Shown here: in pieces, positions 11,405-20,697 of the stretch | Layout: the number at the start of each line of letters is the position of its first letter | How positions within the stretch are numbered: the stretch's first letter is position 1 | DNA from: Lepas anatifera | Taxonomy: Eukaryota > Arthropoda > Thecostraca > Lepadidae | Length of the DNA stretch: 64,000 bases | Reading direction: 5' to 3' | Assembly (NCBI GenBank): GCA_034440635.1 | Contig: JAOTON010001919.1 | Location: 124,001 to 188,000, forward strand | Position numbers and translations under genes: made by a program | The notes under the pieces: generated by a model | The model's database searches: none | Seen by the model: the letters and a program-made list of their open reading frames with translations, nothing else | What the model was told of the DNA's origin: nothing

Positions 11405-12511
11405 CAGCCACGTGCGCCCCCCTTCCGACGAGGGTGCTACGAGGCGAGACGACGCACGGGCTGGCTATACGGGGGAAACGCCGCCGTTACAGAGGGGGAG
11501 AGAGACTCACCAAACCCCCTGCCCCGACGACGGTCCCCCCTTGCACCTAGCCTAGACGACCCCGGGCGGGGCCCGGACACCCCACCCTCCCCGGGTGAAG
11601 TTGGGACTTCACCCAAGGAGGGAGGGGCAGCCGAGCCCCACCAAAGGCCGACAGACTTTTACAATGCTGCTACTCTTGTCGATGCCCTCAAGAGTTCCCC
11701 GCCCTTGCAGAAATCCAGACCAAAGTAGAGTGTTGCTAGAGGACGACGAACGAACACAGCGCCTCCCTCAGCTCAGCTACCAGGACTCCTTCATCCCGGG
11801 GTACGGGTCGGTGCGCAGCTCACCTTAAAAAGACAGGCGCCCTCGCACGGCCTCAACGGAGCAGGCGACTACCACCTGCTCGTCACAACTGATTCCCGGC
11901 TGGTCCGAGAGAAGCGAGCCCCCGGCCCGCAGGGCCGGCGATTAGAGGAATCCAATCGCCAGCCACACGAGCCGGAGGCTTACATACACCCAGACCATCC
12001 AGGAATCATAGACACGTGCAAGGACGCCCATGATACTGGGATAATGTGGGTAACTGGGAAGTTATGAGTTGGAAAAGGAAGAGGGTCGGTCTGTGCTGTC
12101 CCGCCCAGACACGCGCCGCACGCGACCAAGGTGTCCACACTCAAGACGAGCAAGAGTGCACACACCCCCGCCACCCGTGGAGACACGCCGGGCCAGACAA
12201 CGCAGACAGTGGGCAGGAGGGGTGTTTAGGAGTGGACAGAAAGGATACGGGTGGAAAGGCATGGAGAGACAAGGAAATAAGGAAAGAAGAGGAAAAGGAA
12301 CAAGGAGTTGGTGGGATTTGAATTTAGGAAGGCCAAGAAAGGATGAGGATGACAGTTTCGATTTAGCCTCTCGCCCGAAGGCGGGAGGCGAAACCCATCC
12401 TGCCAACTGGGGTCGCGGGTGTCGTCACATCCCGTACCCAATTATCCATGTGCCGGACCAGTCAGCAGGTGCCAACAAGTCCAGCAGATGAAAATCGGTC
12501 CCCCTGCGGGG
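10993..12511 (-). mobile_element. C3: 5' part of a LINE (leader plus ORF1 start)
   Basis: The fragment keeps the complete 1.1 kb type A leader (12511-11405), ending in the CCCC-GCA-GGGG hairpin (12501-12511), and the first 137 codons of ORF1. It stops at RTKN of ORF1, where C2 begins. The leader carries a polypurine stretch (12270-12305) and is about the same as those of C8, C13 and C18. No target-site duplication can be paired because the 3' end is absent. Confidence 0.8.
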
Positions 12512-12677
12512 AAGGAGTGGGTGGGATTTGAAGTTAGGAGGGCTAAGAAAGGATGAGGATGGCAGTTTCGACTTGGCCTCTCGCTCGAAGGCGACGGGCG
12601 AAACCCATCCTGCCAACTGGGGTCGCAGGTGTCGTCACATCCCGTACCCAATTATCCATGTGCCAGACCAGTCAGCA
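12512..12677 (-). repeat. Second copy of the leader 5' module, next to C3
   Basis: Positions 12517-12677 repeat the stretch 12305-12478 of the C3 leader (polypurine end, UTTCG-type hairpin, CATCCTGCC and the GTCGTCACATCCC region) at roughly 90 percent by eye. It lacks the terminal CCCC/GGGG hairpin and abuts the 22-bp tandem array of the dipeptidase gene. It may be a separate truncated insertion or a local duplication. Confidence 0.7.
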
Positions 12678-12685
12678 AGAACCAC

Positions 12686-12795
12686 GGCACCCACCTTACC
12701 GAGCTACGGCACCCACCTTACCGAGCCACAGCACCCACCTTACCGAGCCACGGCACCCACCTTACCGAGCTACGGCACCCACCTTACCGAGCTAC
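12686..12795 (-). repeat. Five 22-bp tandem repeats carrying the splice-donor region
   Basis: Five 22-bp units (plus strand ggcacccaccttaccgagctac, with one or two substitutions in the middle units) run directly up to the donor of the dipeptidase exon. Read on the minus strand each unit holds AAGGTGGGTGCC, which matches the true exon end AAG/GTGGGCGCC at 12808/12807, plus an additional GGTAAG. The array therefore looks like a tandem expansion of the donor region and adds up to ten donor-like GT sites. Confidence 0.85.
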
Positions 12796-12807
12796 GGCGG
12801 CGCCCAC

Positions 12808-13083
12808 CTTGATGTTGACGGGCACGCCCTGCTTGGTGGCCTGCAGCGCCTCGATGGCGTGCAGCCAGCAGAGCACCGGTCCCTTGTCGTCGGTGGAGCC
12901 GCGGCCGAACAACTGGCCGTCCTTCTCCACCAGCTGGAAGGGCTCCGTGTTCCAGCCGTCCTCCTTCAGGGCCGGCTGCACGTCCAGGTGGCCGTACACG
13001 CAGAGGGTGCGGCGCGCCGGGTCCGAGCCCAGCTGGCCCAGCAGCACAGGAGGCAGCGGCAGCTTGTCGCCCGACGGCAGCTC
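12808..13083 (-). CDS. Exon of a cytosolic non-specific dipeptidase (CNDP2-like, M20 family)
   Basis: A 92-codon exon, phase 0 at both ends, reading [19 protein letters not shown]... to ...GVPVNIK. It matches the N-terminal catalytic region of CNDP-type metallopeptidases, which hydrolyse dipeptides such as Cys-Gly in the cytosol. Visible residues: YGHLDVQP holds the first zinc-ligand His and the catalytic Asp, and [10 protein letters not shown] holds the bridging-zinc Asp. The Glu pair and the later ligands are in exons not present here. Boundaries used: acceptor GCGCAG/GAG at 13084 and donor AAG/GTGGGC at 12807. Both borders abut tandem repeats built from the splice sites themselves. GC-rich third codon positions contrast with the AT-rich flank. 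No other exon of the gene is recognisable in the window. Confidence 0.88.
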
Positions 13084-13190
13084 CTGCGCCAACAGAGGTC
13101 AGGTTCACCAGCTGCTGCGTTATAGAGGTAAGGTTCACCAGCTCCTGCGCCAACAGAGGTCAGGTTCACCAGCTGCTGCGCCAACAGAGG
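13081..13190 (-). repeat. 30-31-bp tandem repeats carrying the splice-acceptor region
   Basis: About 3.6 units (13081-13111, 13112-13141, 13142-13172, 13173-13190). Units 1 and 3 are identical, while unit 2 differs at several positions, giving a 61-bp higher-order period. On the minus strand each unit reads as a branch-like CTGAC or CTTAC, then CCTCTGTTGGCGCAG and GAG or CAG. Unit 1 is the acceptor of the dipeptidase exon, so the array is an expansion of the acceptor including the first exon bases. Confidence 0.85.
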
Positions 13191-14057
13191 GCATTTATGA
13201 TAGTTTAACCATCAAAAAATTATAATTAATTGCGGGAAAGTGGATATAAAATTCGACGTCTTGCCACACTATGACCAAGAATTTGTGAATTTACCTACCT
13301 TTTACCTACCTGGTTCTGATGGAGGGCTGTGGTCGAACATGTAATCGCAGTGTGTTAGATCCATTTCGCATCCAGGTTTTGACAAGGCAGGCCATTAAAC
13401 ATTCTCCAAACAACTTAAAATCATCAATAATTAACTAAGTCAATGAAAGTAGATCTAATAACAGATAGCATCGGGGTAAAATAAATGGAAGGGTTTGCAA
13501 TACTTGTACAGATCTAGCATTACACGTACTTGTGATACAGAACTACACGTACTTGCGATATTGTTAGGACTTTAGCTGCAGCTAGCATATTAAAATGTAA
13601 TAATTACACAATTAAAATAATTCATCAAAGTTTTATAACGAAAAGTCTACCATAAGCCTACCGGGACTACTAGCCTTCCGGTCTAGTATTCCCGTATTGT
13701 TGATACAAATCATAGGTTAGAGGTAGACATTATAGGTTATCATAGGTTAGGTAATCATAGGTTAGAGTATTATTGTACCATCCATTTTTTTAGGATTCAT
13801 ACCAAAAGGCACTTGCAAGGTGCTCAATTCGAGGTTTTGGTTCCCACCATGACAAAGAATTGATGTTTTCACCTGCTGTATTACGAGGATTCTGATCAAG
13901 GGCTGTGTCAGTGTGCACGAATATATAATTACTGTGCATTTTCTCCATTTTGCATTTAGGATTCGACGAAGCAGGCCATTAAACGTCGTATAAACTTGCG
14001 AGATAAAATGAGCATAACCACGCTCCTCGGCTCAGCACTGCGATATCAACCATTAGG
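13191..14057. other. Non-coding DNA, probably intron of the dipeptidase gene
   Basis: AT-rich, with no open frame or LINE homology. It contains a diverged direct repeat (separate entry) and, at 13705-13768, several imperfect copies of ATAGGTTAG, which resembles degenerate arthropod telomere-type sequence but is too irregular to call. The minus-strand dipeptidase exon lies just to its left, so this would be the upstream intron. Confidence 0.5.
13262..13995. repeat. Imperfect direct repeat pair of unknown origin
   Basis: Segments 13262-13405 and 13845-13995 match in order: CACxATGACxAAGAATT, then a TTCTGATxxAGGGCTGTG block, then CATTT(C)GCAT, then GCAGGCCATTAAAC. Identity is perhaps 65 to 70 percent by eye with small gaps. 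The copies are about 585 bases apart. They match no LINE part in the window, so they may be terminal repeats or two copies of an unrecognised element. Confidence 0.5.
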
Positions 14058-14192
14058 TTCATGATGATGATTTGGGCTTAAGGGCGCGCCAACCCTAACG
14101 GTCATAAAGCGCCCGTGTCACTGCCAGTAAAACACAACGTAAAATATACATCCGCTGAACACTGCCTTGTTACCCTTATTCCTTGCAGTTAA
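14058..14192 (-). mobile_element. C4: LINE 3' end
   Basis: Only the ATG-type tail (about 14058-14069), the terminal stem-loop (ttaagggcgcgcc ... gcgcccgtg, 14077-14115) and about 80 bases of 3' UTR are visible before C5 interrupts it at 14193. The remainder would lie to the right of the window if C5 is a clean insertion. Confidence 0.7.
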
Positions 14193-15037
14193 TTGATTGA
14201 TTATTGGGTTTTAGGGGCGCGCCAACCTGCGAGGTCATATAGCGCCAATAACACTTCTCTCCAGTCAAAGCTTATAATTTTGTCTGTCTTTAGGGGAAAG
14301 TAAAGTCTCGTCTAAAGCGAAATAATATTTACATTAAATAGTGATTCTTTCACATCGTAGTTATAATTCTCACTGCACAGATACATGAACACAGATTCAA
14401 ACAGGTTTGCCGCGCCGGTAGGCGCTCGGCGCGGGGCGCCGGGGCATCACTTCCGGCGCCCTCCCGCACCAACGGACCAGGGGCCCGGGGGCGCGGGGGC
14501 AGCCTAGACGCCGGACCCAAGCCCGACATCTAACGGAGGCCCTCCCCGTCGCTCCGAGACTTGAAAGGCCCCGGAGCGAAAGGGAGGACCCGCCAAATCG
14601 GCGCCAGGCGCATATCAGCGCGGTTGTCTACCACAACACACGCTTTTAACCAGGATCAAATATTATTGTAAAGTCAATGTCTCTAAGATAGGACAGCACC
14701 CGTTCAACCATACTGGAGTCACGGCCGATCAATTCTAAAAGTGCTGACTCCTGCCGGTGCACGCCAAAATGCAAAGACCTGTGGCTAGCATATTCCGGGA
14801 ACGAGACCAGCACGTGTCGGACCGACAGGGGCGCCGCACATCGCCGACATTGTGGTCGAGGTTCGCCGCATAGCAGGTATCGGTGAGTGGCCAGCGTGTG
14901 GCCAGTCCGCAAACGACACAACGCCACTTCCTCACGGCGGTTAGGCCGCAGCGAGGATGGCCACTCACCGATCTCAGGTTTGATAACTTTCAACTTGTTA
15001 TTTATTATATCATTCCATTGTTCTTGCCATACACTGC
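14193..15037 (-). mobile_element. C5: LINE 3' part, AATC-tailed (DPG lineage)
   Basis: TTGATTGATT tail at 14193-14203, terminal stem-loop to about 14250, then a 3' UTR with a very GC-rich block (14405-14640) shared with C13 and C19, then the RNH C-terminus. The sequence stops at catacactgc (15037), where C6 begins. C13 and C19 continue across that point with GAAGGTGGGTACAT, which shows that C6 interrupts it. Confidence 0.85.
14646..14993 (-). pseudogene. C5 ORF2 C-terminal fragment (post-RNH finger)
   Basis: 115 codons beginning MKVIKPEIGEWPSSLRPNRREEVALCRLRTGHTLATH, followed by a finger-like CRRC...H and the end DIDFTIIFDPG. In sister copies the finger is C-x2-C-x8-H-x4-C; here the last Cys is Phe (VSFPEY), so the finger is damaged. 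Over 90 percent similar by eye to the C13 and C19 C-termini. No catalytic RNH residue is included. The frame is cut on its 5' side by the insertion of C6. Confidence 0.85.
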
Positions 15038-16418
15038 ATCATCATCATCATCATCATCATAATTGGTGGTTTAGGGCGCGCCGACAACAAAGGTCATGTG
15101 GCGCCCATAACACTAAGTAAAATATATACAGAGGCGTTTCAACAGCTCACGGGACTAAAGCTGTGTCAGAAGTTTAAAAAAATCATGAACACATAAATAA
15201 TAATAATAGAAGAACACATTGTCAAATCACAACCTAGGTCGGCGAGTAAATAACATTAAAATCGATGCTCCTTAGAAACGATAAAATACGTGAAAGGTCA
15301 ACGGTCGGAAACCTCTCCCAAAAGAGACACCAATGAGGGTGATCCCCCCAGGTGTCTAAGCCTCTCAATCTCATAGTCCGGGCACTCAACGAGAACATGG
15401 CTCACACTCAGCGGGTCGCCACAGCGCGTGCAGTGCGGCGGATCCTCTCTACTCAAGCGGAAATAGTGCGTGGCAAGAGTGTGGCCGATCCGCAACCTCG
15501 ACAGAACAACCTCCTCTCTTCTGGATCCAGCGCTGCTCGAAAACCATTTTCCTAGTTTAGGTTTAATGCTTCTCAACTTGGCTCCTCTAGGATCCCCATT
15601 CCATCTCCGCTGCCAGTCACTTACTAAAAACTTCTTAACAAGAGCATATAGGTCGAAAAATGGAACATGAAGGCCAGGGGGAACGTCACGTTCTACTGCA
15701 GCTTTTGCCGCTGCATCTACCCGTTCATTGCCACTGATGCCACAATGGCTTGAAATCCACACAATCACAACATTTTTCCCCTTTTCCTTCAGACTGTGCA
15801 ACTTCTGTCTTATAAGAACCAATAGAAAAGACGTCGATGCAGTTTAAAAGTAAAAAAGATTTCAAGGCCTGTAAAGAGGATAGTGAGTCGGTAAAAATAA
15901 CGAACTGTCTTGCCCTCGACCTGGACACCTGGTCCAAACACCGAAAAATTGCATACAGTTCAGAGCTAAAAACAGATGCTTCGCGTGGCAAACTAAAACC
16001 CATCTCTACCCCATCACCAAAAAATGCACAGCCCGTGCCATCATCATTTTTCGAACCATCTGTATAAAAGTGGACGTGATTTTCAAAAGACTCAGAACAA
16101 AAATCCATATATAGCTGGCGTATTGCTTCAGGTGTTAAATGTTTGCATTGTTCGAGCAAGCTCGTGTTTGTGTTGACCGCCGACACATCCCATGGTTCAA
16201 CAGTAGCTACGTCATAATGCTCAACAAGGTCAACGTCAATGCCAGCCTCTGTCAACCAAGCCCGAACCCGTACCCCGGGGTGGCGGACTGAGGCACGCGT
16301 ACCATTATCGATTGGACGCAGCTGGGCGTCACCAAAAATGTTTGATATGTGGGGTGATGTACTGACTGTTTAATTTTTATTGCATAACGCATAGCAAGCA
16401 TTTTTCGGCGGGTTTTAA

Positions 16419-17441
16419 CCCTCGCCCCACCGGGGGCCATCGATGGCCCCCCTAAGGTTTTTCCGGGATAGCAGGAAAACGACGAGGCGCAGCACCGCGG
16501 TTGAGGGCTCTACCTCTCACTGCATCATTTTTCCATCATCCCTGAAATTTTTTACCCCGGGTCACCCAAGGTCAGGTCACCAGACGAGGTCAACCAAGGT
16601 CACCTCACTTCACCTTTAGAGCTCTGTAAGAGCTACATTTCAAAGTCGATCGATTTGAAACTTCCTACACTTCATGACCCCTCCAGGGTCTACAAGGTGT
16701 ATATCCGGGATTTTTCGATTTCGTGCCCTGAGGTCAGGTCACGAGGCGACCTCTCCCATTGACAAAGCATGGGGAAAAGCTATTTCATGATATAAAAGCC
16801 ACAAAAATAATTGCAAATACTCAGACTGCTCAGAACAACGTTTTTGGACACCCTTTCACGGATCCCAGGGGTCATATTTGCCCTTTGACTTTTCCAAGGT
16901 CATCCAAGGTCACCAGAGGTCAAAAACAGTATTTGGACAATAACTTTTGACCTAATTGAGCTAGAGCGGTGAAACAAACACCATCGTGTTTGTCTTGTCA
17001 CTGGCTTTCATTTGATATACGGCAAGGTCACTTTTTGACCTTTCGTGACCTCAGGTCATATTAGGTCACGAGGTGACCTCTGGCGGTCAAACCACTGGCG
17101 GGAGGTCTTTACGTTCCACATAGCGGAAAAAGTACTGGCAATTTTCTATCAAATGTACTTTACCAGGCCTCAATAGCTCTAATGACATAAGAGTTATGCC
17201 CAGTTTGCTTAATCATTGCATATTTGAGTGAAAATAGCCGATCTTGACCTAATTTGACCTCTGGAGGTCAAACCATTGACCTGAGCACTAAAACATGCGA
17301 AGTAATTTCTTACTGAATTCACGCGAGCTTTCTATTGCACTTTGCAGATTTGCGCTAACGCCCATATTTTCGGAGTTAGAGGGGGGCCATCGATGGCCCC
17401 CCCGGTGGGGCGAAGGTGGCGCCGGACCCCCGGTGGGGCGC
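16419..17441. mobile_element. TIR element with hairpin ends and about 20 AGGTCA motifs
   Basis: Inserted in the RT thumb of C6. The left end (16423-16453) is CGCCCCACCGGGGG, then CCATCGATGG, then CCCCCCT; its inverted match is 17380-17412, and a second copy of CCCCCGGTGGGGCG (17427-17440) lies outside it. Each end contains a 20-bp perfect palindrome centred on ATCGAT (16432-16451, 17382-17401). Flanks GGGTTTTAA (16410-16418) and GGGTTAA (17442-17448) may be an imperfect target-site duplication. The interior has no transposase; its one small ORF (16759-16950) is unrecognised. AGGTCA or TGACCT occurs about 20 times in 16565-17285. This is a non-autonomous DNA-type element, family unknown. Confidence 0.7.
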
Positions 17442-18548
17442 GGGTTAAGCGGCATTTCATCGGCGTCAACTAGCATACTAATTATTGGATATGTGCGAAA
17501 CCCCCAGTTATTATTCTAATTGCGTGGTGGTGCACAGTGTCGAGAATCTTTTTGCGGACTGGGAGGCGGCCTCATACACAACGCAACCGTATTCGATCTT
17601 GGAACGGACGAGCGCCCTTTATAACATAATAAGCATCTTTCTGTCAGCGCCATATCTCATTTTGGTTAATACCTTGAGAATATTAAGCGAGTCGAAACAT
17701 TTTCTGCACAGTTCTTTAAGATGGGGCACATATGTCAGTTTTTTGTCTAGTGTTAACCCAAGGAATCTAGTTTCAGCAACAACTTCGATCTGATTACCGT
17801 AGATGAATAATGCTGGGTCTACACAATCCCTACGTCTATTACAAAAATGTATACACTTGGTTTTAGTACTCGAAAATGTCAGCCCGTTGCGTGTGCTCCA
17901 CTGTTGCAGGCGGTCGAGGCCAAGTTGAAGCCGCCTCTGCACAGCAGCGGTAGTGGACCCCTTCACCCACATCGCAAAATCATCAACGAAAAGTGCGTGC
18001 TTTATACCTGTTGGAAGATCGTTTGCGATATCATTGATCATGACTGCAAAGAGGGCTATGAAGCTCACAGAACCTTGAGCTATGCCACTCTCTTGCTGGT
18101 ACCGGTTCGATAAAGCAGCGCTAATACGGAAACGAAAATACCTATTTTTCATGAAGTTCGTAATAAATCAACCCATGTGTCCTCGCACGCCAAGTCCAAA
18201 AAGTTTCTGCAAAATACCATGCCTCCACGTGCAATCATAGGCACGCTCTATGTCAAAGAAAATAGCGATAGTATGGGCTTTCCGTAAAAAACCCTCCCGC
18301 ACAGAAGCATCGAGACGAACAAGATGGTCGACTGTGGAGCGGCCCAGGCGGAAACCACACTGACTAGGACAGAGAAGCTGATTTGACTCCAAGTACCACA
18401 CCAGACGCGTGTTCACCATTTTTTCGAATAATTTTCCTACACACGAAGTTAACGAGATTGGACGAAAGTCATTAGGGCTCAAACCAGTCTTACCAGGCTT
18501 CAGAATAGGTATTATATGTGCTTCACGCCATTAGTCCGGGAAATCGTT

Positions 18549-19053
18549 AGTTAGTTAGTTAGTTATTTGGGCTTAAGGGGCGCACCAGCCTGGCAAGGCC
18601 ATATAGCGCCCAAAACAGTACAGTCGCTAAAAGTGTTCCATTTGGAACAAGAAGAACGCCTGATTCAGAGACTCATTACCCCTTTCGGTGTCAATACCTC
18701 GCTGTGCGGGTGAATGGCAAAGCAAACAGAGAAGTGCACACACTACTAACATCAGTCCCTCCTGTACTGAAAAAACCGACACCCCACAAGATCCACCAGG
18801 TAACACCGCGCAGAGAGCGCCCGTCACGAGGCGTCGGGGCGTCAGTTACGACGCCCACTCCGTACCCCGGACCCAGGGGGCACGGGAGTACGGGGAGTCC
18901 CTGAGTCCGCCCGGGCGCCCAGCAAACAGCTGGGCACCCAGGCGGACTCCCCTGCGCTGCCCTCCTACGGAAGACGAGCGCAAGCCACATTTTCATGTGA
19001 TCCACGCCCGCCCTCCGCCGGACGGCAGTGTAGTCCCAGCACCGGGCATTTCC
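18549..19053 (-). mobile_element. C7: LINE 3' UTR fragment with AACT-type tail
   Basis: Begins with a GTTAGTTAGTTAGTTAGTTATT tract (18545-18566), then the shared terminal stem-loop (18570-18612), then about 440 bases of GC-rich 3' UTR-like sequence with a strong inverted repeat (gagtccgcccgggcgcccag ... ctgggcacccaggcggactc region, 18903-18948). RT of C6 resumes at about 19053 (CCCCATATGTTGTT). No coding domain is present, and the target-site duplication is unclear. Confidence 0.7.
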
Positions 19054-20499
19054 CCATATGTTGTTAAAAATATTCAACAGTGATACGAGAGATGAGTCTG
19101 GTAAGTGAGATAGCATGGTGTTTGTAATGTTGTCAGGGCCGGGTGACACCGGTCTAACCTTAGAAAGTGCAGCTTTGAGTTCAGACATGAAAAAATACAT
19201 ATTATACGATGCATCATTGTTTTGACCAAAGTCGACAGGCTTTCGTTCGGCTACCTCTCTTATCCGTGAGAAAGCTGTGTTTTGCATCGCGTCACTGCAG
19301 CGCTCAGAAAAAGCCTTCACCATACACTCAGCCACCTCCCGAGGATCCGTTATCTTAGTGCCGTGCACATCCAGCAATGGTGCGGTCGGAGGAACACTCT
19401 TTCCCTGCATACTCCTAATACGCATCCACACTTGTGTTAAAGGCGCAAAACGATTTACACAACACACATAAGATTCCCACCACCTCCTCTTTGCATTAAG
19501 GACCAATCGACGTGCAAATGCTCGAGCGCGTTTAAACTTAACGTGATTTGCCGCCGTCGAATGCCTGTTAAAAATACGAAAAGCCCGTTTCGTTTTTAAA
19601 ATCGCGATTTTGCACTCGTGGGACCACCAAGGCACCGGGACGTGCTTTGGCTGACCAAGTGTCATGGGTATAAAATACTTCGCAGCAGTGAGGATCATCT
19701 GATTAAAATTTGCAATAGCTTGGGTAGCCGAGGCCTCCGGGAGAGGCTCCACCGCGCTGCACGCAGCCCCAAAGCCCGACCAATCCGCACGCCCGTGATT
19801 CCAACGGTTCCGGCGACGTCCCGCCACGTGCGGGCCGGCTGGGGATAGAAGGATGGGGAAATGATCACTACCATGGGGATCATCAAGAACGTTCCATTGG
19901 AACTGGGTGGAGAGAGACGAAAAACAAACTGAAAGATCGATGGAGGAAAGGGAGCCAGAAGGCAGAGTAATGTGGGTGGGGCGACCTAAGTTCAGGATAC
20001 AAAGGGAGTTAAGGTGGAGGAAGCGCTCAGCCGTGCGGCCTCTAGGGCACGCGCGCCCGGTAGGCTCCCCCCAAGCTGGGTTATGGGCGTTAAATTCTCC
20101 AAGTAAGAGAGAGGGAGTAGGTAATTGGTCGACTAAGTTATTAAGATCATTTAAATTTAGATTTCCGCCCGGTGGGAGATACAGTGAACAAACGGTCAAT
20201 TTAGTAAAACCCGGGCGGCCGCCGCCTGCAGCACAGTAATTAAAGGTACATGGTGACAGGGAGTAGCATGGTGCACCGCAACCATGACCCCGCCGTATGC
20301 TATTGAATTACTAAAAATATCTTTTCTAAAACTCTGATAATTTCGAATATTTAAAACGGCTCCAGCGGACAACTTTTTCTCTTGGAGGCATAAGACAGAC
20401 GGGGTATGATCCGATAAAATCTGGTGCAGGTCAATAAAATTCGCACGAAGGCCTCGACAGTTCCACTGTAAAAAGGTCATCTAAGCTAAAAGAAACGGG

Positions 20500-20697
20500 C
20501 TTGGTAAAAAGGAGAACGACTTGAACTGGCCTACGGTAACTGACCCTAGCCCTTCCAAGGGGGCCGGAAGCCCGTATGGCCCTCTGGCTAGTCCCACGTT
20601 TGAACCACCCAGCCGGTTGCCAACCGGTCCGCGGCCTCGCCCGCTTTCGGTGGAATTACCGCGGGCGCGCGCGGTCTGGGGCTGGCTGAGAGGACTG
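20500..20697 (-). pseudogene. C6 ORF1 C-terminal fragment
   Basis: The last part of the gag-like protein, with the RG-rich basic tail (SQPQTARARGNSTESGRGRGPVGNRLGG...) and a diverged end where sister copies read GTGPPWKG. The frame continues leftward on paper into the leader of C8 in reverse orientation, which is an artefact of the C8 insertion at 20698. Nothing of the zinc knuckles is left. Confidence 0.75.

Larger units (their letters stand above)
15298..20480 (-). pseudogene. C6 ORF2: EN-RT-RNH, broken by two insertions
   Basis: The coding order runs from MTFLQWNCRGLRANF (20480) through EN (20480-20196, 20199-19055; QEKKLS, GEFNAHN, GSDHFPI), RT (18482-18168, 18152-17619; FVDDFAMWV), thumb (17619-17450 and 16440-16252) and RNH (16255-15725 and 15822-15298; TDGSKN, FSSELYAIF, FTDSLSS, NERVDAAAK) to the finger CTRC-x8-H-x4-C. 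The EN Asp motif is changed from GDFNAH to GEFNAH, which should hurt catalysis. Besides the two insertions there are frameshifts near 20197, 18160 and 15800. The final codons are also lost: the frame stops at GEVSDR in front of the usual YSPS end. Confidence 0.87.
15038..20697 (-). mobile_element. C6: LINE, ATG-tailed, interrupted twice, 5' part cut by C8
   Basis: CAT-repeat tail at 15038-15060, stem-loop to 15105, 3' UTR, ORF2 (15298-20480) and the C-terminal 66 codons of ORF1. It is interrupted by a TIR element (about 16419-17441) and by C7 (about 18549-19053). It stops at 20697, where the 5' hairpin of plus-strand C8 starts, so C8 probably inserted into its ORF1. ORF2 is closest to C18. 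Confidence 0.85.
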
